A stretch of 64,000 bases of DNA from Antedon mediterranea (GCF_964355755.1 NC_092677.1:26692101-26756100), one strand, 5' to 3'; counted from the first letter of the stretch, positions 12,701 to 25,273 are shown. The notes: generated by a model from the sequence alone, not told the origin. Made by a program: numbers and translations.

Positions 12701-13690
12701 GGTATTTTATCTTATAAAAGAACTGTTAGCATTGGAACGCCACAAGGGTCTGTTATCTCCCCAATGTTGTTTTCACTGTTCACCAGCAGTTTCAGAGCCA
12801 ATTCAAATGAATGTTGTATAGTAAAATAATGCAGATGACACAGTCATCACTGGATACATTACTGGCAATGATGAAACAAGCTATAGACAACTAGGATGTG
12901 ATTTTTATCACTGGTGCTGCAATAACAACCTGAAACTAAACATAAAGAAAACAAAAGAAATGCAAATTGATTTTAGGAAAATTAAAGAACCCTTAGAACC
13001 TCTGATTATAAATGAAAATGAGATTGAAGTAGTAAATGAGTACAAATATCTGGGTTGTATAATTGACAATAAGCTAAATTGGATAAATAATGTATATAAA
13101 GCCACATGCAAAGCCAACCAAAGGATGTTTATTTTAAGAAAAATGAAGTACCTACAAATTGACAAAACTATACTTAAATTGTTTTATAACTCTGTAATTG
13201 TCAGTGTAATACTTTTTTGTAATGTTTGTTTTTATGGTAATACAATGCAAAAAGATAAAATTAAACTTAATCGAATAGGAAATAGAGCAATTAGACTAGT
13301 AGGAGAGCACTTACCTGATGTTGAATCCTTGTATAAAGAAAATGTGTTAAAAAAAGTAAAAAGTATCATTGATGATGAAACACATCCTCTTCACAAACAA
13401 TTTGCTCTCATGAATTCTGGCATAAGACTACGTGCACTTAATACCAAAACAAAACGGTTTAGGTGCTCGTTTGTACCTATACACTTATATAACTCCAGAG
13501 TACAAAGGTAAAATGTAACCGATAATTTTTATCTAATTTTAACAATTTTTAGCCTCTTAACTTTTTGTGTGTGTTTTTGTAAATTGTATTTTATATTTTT
13601 GTATTTTGCCAGTTTTCAAATCACATTTCTGTTTTTTAAATGGACAATAAAGTATATATGACTATGACTATGACTATGACTATGACTATA
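12701..13690 (+). mobile_element. 5'-truncated non-LTR retrotransposon (LINE)
   Basis: The insert begins inside the reverse-transcriptase domain. One frame reads GTPQGSVISPMLF (RT motif of the palm); after a frameshift another reads NADDTVI, the degenerate catalytic box usually written YADD. The following frame contains KYLGCIIDNKLNW, typical of the RT thumb region in Jockey/CR1/L2-type elements. The 3' end carries AATAAAG and a (GACTAT)n tail at about 13657-13690, as in LINEs that end in microsatellites. It sits inside the 85 bp array. Upstream stops and the frameshift make it inactive. Confidence 0.85.
12960..13511 (+). pseudogene. Reverse-transcriptase C-terminal fragment
   Basis: A 183-codon open stretch, extendable upstream without stops to about 12828, encodes the end of a LINE reverse transcriptase. 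The residues N-A-D-D occupy the place of the catalytic Y-A-D-D box, and stops at 12819-12824 plus a frameshift separate this from the upstream PQGS motif. The C-terminal part (NRIGNRAIRLV, then RLRALNTKTKRFRCSFVP) has no endonuclease. The frame ends just before the 3' UTR of the element. It is a relic, not a host gene. Confidence 0.8.
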
Positions 13691-14180
13691 AAAATCACCA
13701 CGTGTATTTATCGTGCGAGCCGAACTATTGTTGTTGAAATTCCATTTAATGTACACGCACTATACCCCTCTTGTAAAAATCGCCACGTGTATTTATCGTG
13801 CGAGCCGAACTATTGTTGTGGAAATTCCATTTAATGTCACGCACTATACCCCTCTTGTAAAAATCACCAAGTGTATTTATCGTGCGAGCCGAACTATTGT
13901 TGTGGAAATTCCATTTAATGTACACGCATTCTACCCCTCTTGTAAAAATCACCACGTGTATTTATCGTGCGAGCCGAACTATTGTTGTGGAAATTCCATT
14001 TAATGTCACGCACTATACCCCTTTTGTAAAAATCGCCACGTGTATTTATCGTGCGAGCCGCCGAACGGTTGTTGTGTAAATTCCATTTAATGTACACGCA
14101 CTATACCCCTCTTGTAAAAATGACCACGTGTATTTATCGTGCGAGCCGAACGGTTGTTGTGGAAATTCCATTTAATGTAG
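13690..14180. repeat. 85 bp tandem repeat, right part
   Basis: About six consecutive 85 bp units with CCACGTGTATTTATCGTGCG and GGAAATTCCATTTAATGTAC follow the LINE tail. Some units lack 2 bp ('TAATGTCACGC' for 'TAATGTACACGC'), and one has a 3-base duplication (GCCGCCGAAC). Short frames on both strands only reflect the repeat. Confidence 0.95.
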
Positions 14181-16790
14181 GCCTATTTGTCATTTCGAAT
14201 TATTAATACGTTATTTCGAATTTTTTTAATTCGAGATTTCGAATTACTGGAAGTAGGCTAAAATATATATATATTTTGGCCCTAATGGGCTTTCGTAGCA
14301 ATGTATTTTTCACCACAACTTAGTATAGTACGAATCATCGCGGCCCAAAACCACAACGCGACGAAACGACGACGAGAGGAGGATCGGAGTCGACACTTTT
14401 TTACACGACGACCTCTCACAACGGCGGCGCGGCGGTGGGGTGTAAGCACCACCAGCATGCAGCATGATGGATGCTGCAGCGCATCAGTAGCGCAGCGATC
14501 CTACATCTCAACTTATGACTTGGCCTACACTCTCCTCTCTCTCCTGTGTGTGAATATCAAAGCGTTTTCTTTATTACAAAATAATAATTCAAAAAAGTAT
14601 TAGGCTAGTCTGGTAATAATCTAAATTTATTAGAGCATATACTGACACCAATTTCAGGTAAATATGTCACTTTTTTAAATTTATTTCTAAGCTTTCCCAT
14701 CTGTCAGTAGGCCTAGGCCAGCTAGTAGTAGCTAGGCTAGCTAGCTAGTCTAGGTAGGTCGGTGATTCGCTAGGAGCCTAGGTCTACTGGCTAGACCTAG
14801 TAAGTCGGTGCGGTATACTGCTGCTGGCTAGCCCACTAAGCTCACCCTAAGCTAGGCATACACATGTGTGATTTGGGTACGGGATGATTCGGCCCAAATA
14901 ATATTGATTGTACTTTAATTATTTTTTAATGTAATTTTATTAATTTAGACTTTTTGATAACATTATTAATGTTATTAATTAGGCCTAGTTTGGTTTTATG
15001 TTTAATTTTCAGAGAGACTTCTGCCAGCTGGTGGGAGAAGGGTGGTGGGCGGATGCGAGGAAGATTGGTGGTTGGAGTGGGGGTTATTGGTTGTGGGGGG
15101 GGGGGGAGATAGGTGGTTGGGGTGGGGGATTAGTGGTAGGGGATTAGTGGTAGAGTTAGGCCTAGTTAGTACTACCTAGCTAGGGATAACGATGCAATAT
15201 ATTAAATATATATAGCAAAAATTATGAAAATCTGAATTGTTTTAAAATAAGGCATAATTGCCGAAAATAATCATTTTTTTAAATGGGAATGATGTTAACA
15301 TATTACGACCTCTGTTGACCTCTGTTGGCAAATGCATGTTCGTAATAATAATTCCATAGGCATATTTTACGTGTTAAGCCTTTGAGAATACGTATAATTA
15401 AATATAGCAAAGTTTCTATAAAGGAATGTGACAGCCCTGGTTTAAAATGCAGCGAATAATATGGCCTGCTATAATTGTTGATTTATTTATTTAGAAATAA
15501 AATTATTCTATTATTTATTTTTCAAATCTACTGTAAGCAAGCAATTATTTATGTGATGGTAAATTTATTTAAGACTTCAAACACATTTTGAGGCGTCATA
15601 TTATTCCGTATTATGTAACAAAGTATTGAATTTTCTTGCAAACCTTTTACACTGTAGTATTATAATAATAACAAATTATTTGTTAAAAATCAATACTGTT
15701 GATAGCAAGTCGTGTGACAGTTGACAACCTTAACGGATGCCTTTAATTCTGTTTCCATGCCGAGATTCATATCTCAAGGCTCTTACAGCCTGTATTCATG
15801 GAAACAATCAATAAAGAAGGGTTGATACAACTACATTCTTATTTAAAATGAAAACCTGTAAATTAGAGATATGCAGCATATTAATGTACAGGGATATGTT
15901 CATTAGTACATGATGTGTAACTGTAGCAAATGACTGCTTACTGTAGCGAGTATTACGCTAAGATTTAAACTGGGTGGAAGGAGGTGGAGGTTGAATAAGC
16001 CTTTTGAGGCTACAGTAGGTGGAAGTGCTTAAGGGCTATGGATGAAATTTTGACTTGTTGTAGAATGTTTGGAAGATGTTGAAGGATGTACAGTAAGCCT
16101 TGATTTAGAGGCCTAGACTGTAGAATTTAATAGATGGTACGTGTAGGGAACATGCCTTTGGTTCAGGATTTGTTAATTTACCTAGATTAATGGACCAATC
16201 ATCGCAACTTGGGTAGGTGGTTACTGTACAGTAGGTCACCAACTTAACTGGGTAAATTACTAACTGAACACTCCCTAAGTTGAAAATTACTTCAGGATAT
16301 CAACCACACAACAAACAGTATTATATTGTGTTTTTTAACTAATTTATTTAATTCTTGTCAATAAGGCAAATTAATCATATTTATTTTGCCCCGAGAATAT
16401 TATGGAAATTTTGATTTAAAATATTTATATTTCAGATTATTAAAATTCAAAAAGTATTTCATTTGCACGTCATCTGATGTATTAATTGTACTGCTGGGGA
16501 GTGGCCAATATGGAACACGCAAAAGGTGCTTAGGACAAGTATGGGAGGTACATGTTCATCCAAAAATAATACAGCTGTTACGATAGAACCACAAAAAAAG
16601 TAAGTTTTCTTTTAAATATTATTGTCGCTACACAAGTCTTAATTTCTAAGTCTAAAAATTTGCAATTTTAATAGTTTATTGGCTTGATAGTTAGTACTAA
16701 TGTACAACATTAAATAGTGATTTATTATTATTGATGATAATAAAACCATTAAACAGAATAATAAAAACTGATTTTCATTTCAAAACGTTT
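14181..16790. other. Gene-poor DNA; G-rich tract at 15040-15150
   Basis: No convincing exon is visible. The segment contains palindromic TTCGAA words (14190-14250), TAGGCCTAG-rich DNA (14705-14870) and a strongly G-rich stretch at about 15040-15150 with a run of 12 Gs (15095-15106). An open frame at 14301-14603 has no recognisable domain and looks like chance. Confidence 0.6.
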
Positions 16791-16929
16791 TTTATTTTGA
16801 TTGATTCCAATCGTTTTTTGAATGTTTCCAATCTTATTTGATCGATTACAATTTTTTTATTGTTTCAGATTCCAATCTTTTTTATTGTTTACAATCTTTG
16901 TTTATTGATTTCAATCTTTTTTTGTTTAC

Positions 16930-17110
16930 AATTTTTTTTTATTGTTTACAAGCTTTTTGTGATTCTTTCCAATCTTTTTGTGATTCTTTCCAATCTTTTT
17001 GTGATTCTTTCCAATCTCTTTGTGATTCTTTCCAATCTTTTTGTGATTCTTTCCAATCTTTTGTGATTGTTTCTAATCTTTTTTTATTTTTTCCAATCTT
17101 TTTTGATTGA
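16930..17110. repeat. 21 bp tandem repeat
   Basis: The unit CTTTTTGTGATTCTTTCCAA(T) repeats about five times at 16957-17065 and fades into related TTTATTGTTTACAATC words from 16800. The unit length is divisible by three, which explains an apparently long open frame. Not a gene. Confidence 0.9.
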
Positions 17111-17599
17111 TTGTTCACTCATTTATTAATCGAGAACCGATTTCTATTTTTTACAATTTTAAGTAACTGATTTAAATGAAACCGTTGCAAGTATTTGATT
17201 ATTGTATTTTAATCTAATTAAACTGGACGACCATAAATTAGAAACTGAATATAAAATCAGGCATTCTAGTAAACAATTGTAATCTTCACATTGATATTGT
17301 TAAGGTGATACTACAATGTAGAATTGACTATTATAGCAATGATAAGCCTTGGAGTTCTTGAATCTTAAGATGTTACAGTTACAATAGCTTTTTGCTAAAG
17401 TGAACATTTGCATAAAGTACTCCATTACAGAATACTGTGTACTGTACAGTACTATGTACCTAATAGGTTATTTAATGCACTAGAAAGTAAACAATGTGAA
17501 ACTGAGCAAACTTGTCATTGGCTTTCTGTTTACAGTAGTTACTATGGTAACAAGAGAGGCATTTTAATTGTTTATCAGTAAATGGAAGAGGTTTTTAAA

Positions 17600-19180
17600 A
17601 AGCGTTCAATGGCATGATTTCTTGTGGTGTTCGATAGCCAACAATGAGCTAGTACAATTTTCCTAGAGGGTGTTACATTTGGTTTCTGGTGGTCTTTGAT
17701 GACAACCAATGAGCTATTACAATTTTCCTAGAGGGTGTAACATTTGATTTCTGGTGGTCTTTGATGACAACCAATGAGCTATCATAATTTTCCTAGAGGG
17801 TGTAACATTAGATTTCTGGCAGTGCTCGATGACAATCAATGAGCTAGTATAATTTACAATTTTGCTAGAGGGTGTTACATTTGATTTCTGGTGGTCTTTG
17901 ATGACAACCAATGAGCTATTATAATTTTCATATAGAGTGTGTAACATTAGATTTCTTATGGTCTTTGATGACAACTAATGAGCTATTATAATTTTCATAT
18001 AGAGTGTGTAACATTAGATTTCTTATGGTCTTTGATGACAACCAATGAGCTATTATAATTTTCCTAGAGGGTGTTACATTTGATTTCTTATGGTCTTTGA
18101 ATGATGACAACCAATGAGCTACTGTATAATTACAATTTTCCTAGAGGATGTTACATTTGATTTCTGGTGGTCTTTGATGACAACAAATGAGCTATTACAA
18201 TTTTCCTAGAGGGTGTTACATTTGATTTCTAGTGGTCTTTGATGACAACCAATGAGCTATCATAATTTTCCTAGAGGGTATAACATTAGATTTCTGGCAG
18301 TGCTCGATGACAACCAATGAGCTATTATAATTTACAATTTTCCTAGAGGGTGTTACATTTGATTTCTAGTGGTCTTTGATGACAACCAATAAGCTATCAT
18401 AATTTTCCTAGAGGGTGTAACATTAGATTTCTGGCAGTGCTCAATGACAACCAATGAGCTATTATAATTTACAATTTTCCTAGAGGGTGTTACATTTCAT
18501 TTCTAGTGGTCTTTGATGACAACCAATGAGCTATCATAATTTTCCTAGAGGGTGTAACATTAGATTTCTGGCAGTGCTCAATGACAACCAATGAGCTATT
18601 ATAATTTACAATTTTCCTAGAGGGTGTTACATTTGATTTCTGGTGGTCTTTGATGACAACCAATGAGCTATTACAATTTTCATATAGAGTGTGTAACATT
18701 AGATTTCTTATGGTCTTTGATGACAACCAATGAGCTATTATAATTTTCCTAGAGGGTGTAACATTAGATTTCTGGCAGTGCTCAATGACAACCAATGAGC
18801 TATTATAATTCACAATTTTCCTAGAGGGTGTTACATTTGATTTCTGGTGGTCTTTGATGACAACCAATGAGCTATTACAATTTTCATATAGAGTGTGTAA
18901 CATTAGATTTCTTATGGTCTTTGATGACAACCAATGAGCTATTATAATTTTCATAGAGGGTGTAACATTTGATTTCTAGTGGTCTTTGATGACAACCAAT
19001 GAGCTACTGTATAATTACAATTTTCCTACAGGGTGTTACATTTGGTTTCTGGTGGTCTTTGATGACAACCAATGAGCTACCCTGTATTATAATTTACAAT
19101 TTTTAAAGAGTGTGTTATATTTGATTTCTTATGGTCTTTGACATTCTCAACCAATGAACTACTGTTACCTGTAAATGACA
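17600..19180. repeat. ~65-76 bp repeat array, each unit with a CCAAT box
   Basis: About 23 copies of a unit reading CCTAGAGGGTGTTACATTTG, ATTTCTGGTGGTCTTTGATG, ACAACCAATGAGCTATTA. Unit length alternates between about 65 and 76 bp because some copies have an extra TTATAATTTACAA spacer. Pairs and triplets recur as larger blocks (18360-18960). Most copies keep AACCAATGAG, which fits the NF-Y consensus RRCCAATSR; a minority are mutated (CAACTAATG, CCAATAAG). Degenerate copies extend to about 19290. The - strand open frames are repeat shadows. Confidence 0.95.
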
Positions 19181-19299
19181 ATTGGCATATTTGGCCCCTT
19201 TTGATCCCTGGCTATGTTCTTATGACAACCTTCATCAGATGACAATGTCACAGAGCGTGTACTCTTTTGATCTCTGTTGGTCTTTCATGCTTCATCATT

Positions 19300-20180
19300 T
19301 CATGTTTTTAATGTTCCTTTTTTCCATTTAGTATTTCCTCATAACTCTTTTTATGCATTAACAATTTAGAAATGTATTATTGCAATATTAATAACAACCT
19401 TTATTATATTGAACCTGGTATATTATGAGCACTATTGCTTATTAGATTGCAGAATTGTTATAATGCAATAAAGCTAAGTAATATTTCTATTGATAGATTG
19501 TTGCATCTCTTTGAACTACTTATTTACTGTAGATGCAATGTTTATAATTAATTGAAAATATACAATCAAGTTTAACAATTTATACACAATTAAATTGAAG
19601 TAAATTAAATTGATTGATTATTATAAATAAATTAGGAATATTTACGGTAACTAGTTAGCAATATTATTTTAAGTTTTGTGTAAAATTTGAATTTAACTAA
19701 AAGAAATTGTGAATTAAAAAATTGATTTTAATTAGTTTTAATAAATAAAATTAGGAATGTAACTAATTGTTTTACTACTAAATTGGTTTTAATTAATTAT
19801 ACTAGTTTTAGAAGAAGGCCGCTTAATTAGGCACTAGCCTTAACGGTCTTGTGACTATCTAGCTTTTCCGGGAGATGTATCTCCAAATTGTCATAAATAG
19901 AATAACTAAAAAAATAAATTAGGAATACTACTGTATATGGTTTAATATATTATATAAATATTTTATTACAATTTATTAAGTGCAGAATCTAAAATAAATT
20001 TGATGATACAGAATAAATAAAAAAATGAATTAATATACAAATTAAAAATACATACAGGTTTACTATATTATATTACTTTTTTTATTATAATTTCTCAAGT
20101 GCAGAATCTAAATTTAAAATTGTATGTCACAAGTAAATTTTATGATGGAGGATGTCGACAAGATAAAATAAATTAGAAAA
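19300..20180. other. AT-rich DNA with a possible LINE 3' tail near 19820-19920
   Basis: No exon seen. The stretch 19820-19920, with CTTTTCCGGGAGATGTATCT and a following A-rich AATAAATTAGG tract, resembles the 3' end of a non-LTR element, but no coding part adjoins it. The rest is simple AT-rich sequence. Confidence 0.35.
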
Positions 20181-21777
20181 CTAGACATGAAACTCGTCAC
20201 TTTGACGAGTTAGTTATCCGCACCACGACAAACGCCACGTGCACGTCTTACGTTGGAATATTGCACACAGGTAAAGATTATGGCATTATGACAAGAACTG
20301 AAGAATATGATATGCTGTTAGTGCTGAATTCTGTCAATTTTGTGTCATATAGTATACATGCAAACAGTATAATCTGTATACATATTACATGCAGTGTAGA
20401 ATAGGTGAAATTACGGGACCCGCCATTTATTCCAATTTTTAACATGGCGACGGTATCAAAATGAAACACTTAGATAGCAATTTCAGAAGGAAATTATCTC
20501 AGGAACAACATATTAACGTGTAGAAGAAATTTGAATACGTAAAATATAGATGCGCACCCTTTTAAATGTGATGAACTATTACGCAAAATATGAAAATACG
20601 ACTTTTTTTATTCAACTGGCCATATGATGACGTCACAACATCCGATTGGCAAAATGTTTACATGAATTCGTATCTACAATCCAATAGCTTCCATAAAACG
20701 TTTTAATCGTGATTATCACATTTTATTCTTACGAGCTATTACAGATTAAAATTTACTGTAAAGATGAAATTAATGACCCACGTAATTAAAATTGTTTGGC
20801 ATGATGACGTCATAAAAATTAAAATATTTTTATCTCATGCTAAAGAAAGTTGATTGACCTACACAATATATAAATGTAGGAGAAAAAGGAATACAGATAA
20901 GCGTGATGCGCTCCATTGAATGTGATGAGCAATAACGAAAGAGACAAAAATCCTATATTTTACATTCGTGTGGCCATACGATGACGTCACAATGTTTTTT
21001 TAGCCTTATCGATGCATGATCCGATATCTACAACTCATCAACTTCTAGATTTTGTAATAAAAATAAACGGTTCACGGTTTACTTTAGAAACTATGACTGT
21101 TTAAAAAAAGACATAATTTTGACGATTTTTTAAGCTTTTTCATAAAAAACGCGCATGAAATGTTTAATTCAACGTGTTCGTATGGCGTTATTTAAATTGG
21201 AAAAGGTCTAAATTGTTTTCAAAATTACTAGGAAAGGCTTGAAAAATATGATTCAAGGGAAAAAAATATGTTTTTAACGCTACGTGCGCACCGCGTGCGT
21301 AAAAAATTGCGCGCCCGTGGGAATTTTTGACATGCTCAAAATGACAAGAAACGCATAAAAAGTTGATTAGAAATTAATTTTGCGCATTTTGAAATTTTAA
21401 ATGCGCGTGCGCGCGTAACTTCTTGTGAAACATGCCATTTTTAATCCGTAGAAAGTTTGCCCCTGATATGACTTAAATTTTGTCAAAGTGTCAATACTAA
21501 ATGACTTTTAGTTTTTAATCTATGATCAATCATTGAAATTCATAAAATTGCGCGTAAGTTACGTTGCGCAACTATGACGTCATTCAAAAATAGGAGGTGC
21601 ACAACTTCACGTAAATACCCATATGTTGTCAAAGTTATGAAATGTTATGTTTACACATTTTAGAGAAACGCGATCCACAAAAAGGAAGGAGGGAAAGAAG
21701 AATAATACAGAAAAAAACTGTTGATCTCATACAATAACAAGGAGTTATCCGCTTGGTATACCAAGCGGATAACTAAT
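20181..21777 (-). mobile_element. Helitron2/Helentron-like non-autonomous element (candidate)
   Basis: Read on the - strand, the element starts near 21777 with TTAGTTATCCGC. It ends with the complementary GCGGATAACTAA (20210-20221), then a 9-bp-stem hairpin AACTCGTCA/TGACGAGTT (20191-20211), a short spacer and CTAG at 20181-20184. Subterminal inverted repeats with a hairpin just inside the 3' end are the layout of Helentrons. The 5' side also contains a perfect 32 bp palindrome (21743-21774). The interior holds divergent repeats around GATGACGTCACAA (about 20627, 20813, 20980). No Rep/helicase coding sequence is present. Exact ends are uncertain. Confidence 0.45.
21743..21774. repeat. Perfect 32 bp palindrome
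   Basis: The half-site AGTTATCCGCTTGGTA is followed directly by its exact reverse complement TACCAAGCGGATAACT. The outer 10 bases match the subterminal repeat at the other end of the Helitron2-like candidate. Confidence 0.9.
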
Positions 21778-22708
21778 AAGTAATTGATGCATTTTTTAGA
21801 ATCTTTTTATGGGATTAAGTTATACTACATCGGTAGTAGTTAGTAGTAGTCGTACAACATAATCAATAGTATCTTGTCTAAGAATAGGAATGCCATCTTG
21901 AGTAGGTATGTTATAAATAGTACTTGTACTGTGTACACTAAAGGCAGGCATCATCTCATGTATAAAATAAAAAAATATTATGTTAGTAACGGTAACCCGA
22001 GCCGCCAGTTAACGTAACATTTTGCGTCGTTTCTGTCAAGCCATTTTTATAATAACCAGCATAATTGCTGTTTGATTTAATGAAATAGGATACTACAATG
22101 GAAGAAGGCGGTGTTTGAATGGAAATTGTATCTGCAAAATAAGCAGTTGTTTTCAAATGTCCATCTATTCTATTAGTGTAATACAGTAGATCTAAAAATT
22201 ATCTTTTTCAGAGCACAATACTAGTGAGAGTGAGAGAAATTCTATTTTTGGACACAATTTTCCGACAAAAAATATATATCGTCCAATCATCCTTTATTTC
22301 AAATCAAAAACATAAGAATGTAACAAACATCCCAGGTCACAGCTTGCGAGAACCAACCATGCAGGAAAAAACAAGACAACAATTATGAAACACTTAAAAA
22401 AAAAAAAATGAAGATAATAATAGTAGAAAACACACCCAAAACATTATTTTTTTGTTATAAACATTTACAGTTAAAATTTGCATTATTATAGAAAACAAAA
22501 ATAAAATGCAGTTAGTTTAGTAACAACTGCACTGGAATCATTTTCACATCTTTTTTGTTGTTAATTTCTCAAATCAGAGTTTAAAAATAATTTTCTTTCT
22601 GAAAATTAATTAATTTGTGTTTACATAATTGATGTTAGTGATACAGTATGATATATTGATGTACTGTAATTTGACAAGAACATTATCTTTTATTAAAACT
22701 CTAGTCTA
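21778..22708. other. No gene recognised
   Basis: AT-rich sequence with a poly-A run near 22397-22408. I see no exon with plausible splice sites and no terminal repeats. Confidence 0.5.
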
Positions 22709-23412
22709 AGGGCCTGTTTCTGCTGAGCAGAAATAATCGATTATTAACCATTTATTTTTTTTAATCGATTATTTTTGGGCAGCAGACACGGCGCAAAATA
22801 AAATAACCGATTAAAAACAACCAATTAAAAACACTCAATCCATTGCATGTTTTAATCGATTATTTCTTGTTTTAACCGATTATTGTGGAGCAGTTTTGAG
22901 CTGCAACACAAATAGCGATTATTGACCACACTTTGACCTCTAGAGTATGGCAACCCTCATTCACAAAGCATGCTGTTTATTTGCGCGATAGACGACGATC
23001 AGCGATGTGAACCGAATTACAATCAAATGTTAAACATTTGATTTTTTATTTTATGGGGAGAATTATACCGAGAAACAAGTACACCGTTAATCCGACCAGT
23101 CCAGTCTAACAATGTTTTGCATGTCCTTTTTTGGGCCTGTTGTTTCGGTAGAAATATATAACCTAGCTATGCCCTAGAGTAGAACCAACGCCGAATGGCG
23201 AAACAAACTTTTCTATAGGCAGCGATAGGATGTAAACAAACCAACTCTCATCGGCCTTCCATAACTTGAACTGCACTGTGGGTATGGATGACATGATTTT
23301 TAAAAAGCAATTACCAGATAACCGATTAACGTCGGAGAACATTTTCATTTCTGTGGTTTGAGGTACTTTGAAAAAATCGATCATTTTTATTTTTTCGGCA
23401 GAAACAGACCCT
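22709..23412. mobile_element. TIR element with AGGGCCTGTTTCTGC ends
   Basis: The left end AGGGCCTGTTTCTGC (22709-22723) is matched by GCAGAAACAGACCCT at 23398-23412. The left half contains many AATCGATTA / AACCGATTA words in both orientations, a pattern of subterminal transposase-binding repeats. No transposase frame was found. The target duplication is not clear: flanks read TAGTCTA and ATAATAC. A hAT or similar cut-and-paste family is possible but unproven. Confidence 0.6.
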
Positions 23413-23439
23413 ATAATACAGTGTAATGTATACAAAATC

Positions 23440-23655
23440 TTATATATTGTCCCCTGGGGAAAATAATTTAAAGTTTTTTGTTGAATATGCCATTTTTCAT
23501 GAAACATAATAGTTATTCACTTTGACCAAAAATAAACAATACTATGTCATTTTTTCATTATTTAGTTTGTGTTTTTTCCTACGGCAAAATGACGTATGGT
23601 TTTCAAAGTCTAATTTTATTAATCTTCATTTTTTTAGGACAATACTGTACATCTT
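23440..23655. mobile_element. Short degraded copy of the TTAA / GTATTGTCCCCC family
   Basis: Ends read TATATATTGTCCCC and GGACAATACTGTACATCTTTAA, matching the ends of 9578-12411 and 43337-43658 with mutations. The subterminal sequence TAGTTATTCACTTTGACC is shared with the other copies. It lies directly downstream of the AGGGCCTG element. Confidence 0.65.
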
Positions 23656-24154
23656 TAATACTGTACTATAAATAATATGTATTTCTTGTGTATCATATTG
23701 ATGACAAGTCAGAGAAGAGTGCCAATACTACAACCTTGTAATAACATTTTCAGGTAGTTACATATAAAATCATTTATCACCGACAAACCCATTCAATGGT
23801 ACTTATTGCCTGTTCCCAATGCCATCGTGATGATGTCATAGTTGCTAGGCAACCATGGATGATTGTACTTTAATTATTGGGGTATTGTAATGGTTGAAAA
23901 TGAAAGAACAATCTATATTTTGTGTTTATTTTTTAAATGTATTATACACTTAAGTTTGTACAGTGACTTAGATATTCTGGTTAGGCCAGAGGAAACATTA
24001 AGGTTTGGGAAAGAGGGTTGAGGTAAGATGCTTATAAATTTCATACCAAAACTTGCAATGTGACCATGCTGCTTGTTAAATTTTACAGTTCTTATGACAG
24101 TAGTACTAATTGAACAGTAGTGCTTGTCAGAACTTTTGACATGCACTACAGTTA

Positions 24155-24250
24155 GCACTGACCCAGCACTGACCTAGCACTGACCTAGTATTGACCCAAC
24201 ACTGACCCAGTATTGACCCAACACTGACCCAGTATTGACTAAGCACTGGC
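24155..24250. repeat. 12 bp tandem repeat
   Basis: Copies of CACTGACCCAGT / ATTGACCCAACA alternate, giving an effective 24 bp dimer in places. About eight 12 bp units. Confidence 0.9.
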
Positions 24251-24479
24251 AAGACTTTTATTCCTTCATACTGCCCTCAATCTGTTAATGTTGCTCTACA
24301 GTCAGTATTACACATACAATCGATCAATAATATCTATTATTCGTAAATCATTTGTCATTTTCAAGTTGTAGAATAATTGTATGTAGTAAACTTTAATGTT
24401 ATTATGGGACACTATTTTCTGACGACACACTAAATCTATAATCATCTATCAATGCCATTAAGATATTATAGATTGGCTA

Positions 24480-24713
24480 GAGGGCGGACTCCATGTTATC
24501 ACAGTTGAAAATGTTATTCCTCACCAAGAATGAATTAATTTCATTGCGATTACAATTACTGTAAAAACAGTGTATTAAATTTGAACAAGAATGATTTATT
24601 TATTATATTAAATTATTATTTTATACTTAGTAAATTTTGAACAGATTTACGGCAGCCATATTTAATTTATTGTTCTCATTGGAATCGCGCTCCTCAGTCA
24701 GGAGTCTGCCCTC
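24480..24713. mobile_element. 234 bp Tc1/mariner-like MITE
   Basis: Inverted ends GAGGGCGGACTCC (24480-24492) and GGAGTCTGCCCTC (24701-24713) are bounded by TA on both sides (24478-24479, 24714-24715). A TA duplication with short ends and no coding capacity fits a Tc1/mariner-type miniature element. The interior is AT-rich. Confidence 0.75.
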
Positions 24714-25273
24714 TATTAAACTAATCTACTAATACCTCAATGGTTTTTGGAATTTATATTTGTATTTGATATATTTTCAACTTGTTTGACAGAATGTACA
24801 GCATTCTATTTTAAAATTATATCTCACATTTAAATTTAATAGCTTAATTTTTAATGATGTGAAAATTAATAATTAATATTTATAAAATGTGTTTTATCCA
24901 CTGTCCAATAATATATTGCATGCAGGTTTAAACAAATCTTATCAGTTTTTTTAAATGCAATGAAAGAAATTACAAAAACGTTATGATCGTCAAACCATTT
25001 CTATTGTGAGCCCTCTAGAGGTCAAATTGAATCAATTTATTTCTGTATACCATAAAATAAAAGCAGGGATAAGGGAAGAGTGAGATTATCTTAATAAAAG
25101 GGACAACATACATCTGGGTTACAACATAGAATGGGTGATTTAATGGCATTGGATGTACTGTATAGGCTTAAACATTTCTATTGGGGTTGGGGGTAGGTGA
25201 CCCTGCTTAATTGTGTTAGATTTGTTGTAGGGGGAAAAAATTTGTTTGAAGTTGTGAACTGATGTTTACTTAA

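Noticed and set aside
13640-14097. Frames over the 85 bp array on both strands
   Set aside because: Same peptide in every unit and both strands open; simple consequence of the repeat.
14301-14603. 100-codon frame rich in arginine
   Set aside because: No recognisable domain, no splice evidence, and flanked by repeat-like DNA; chance is likely.
17717-18954. Frames of up to 154 codons on the - strand
   Set aside because: They translate the CCAAT-box repeat array; no independent coding signal.
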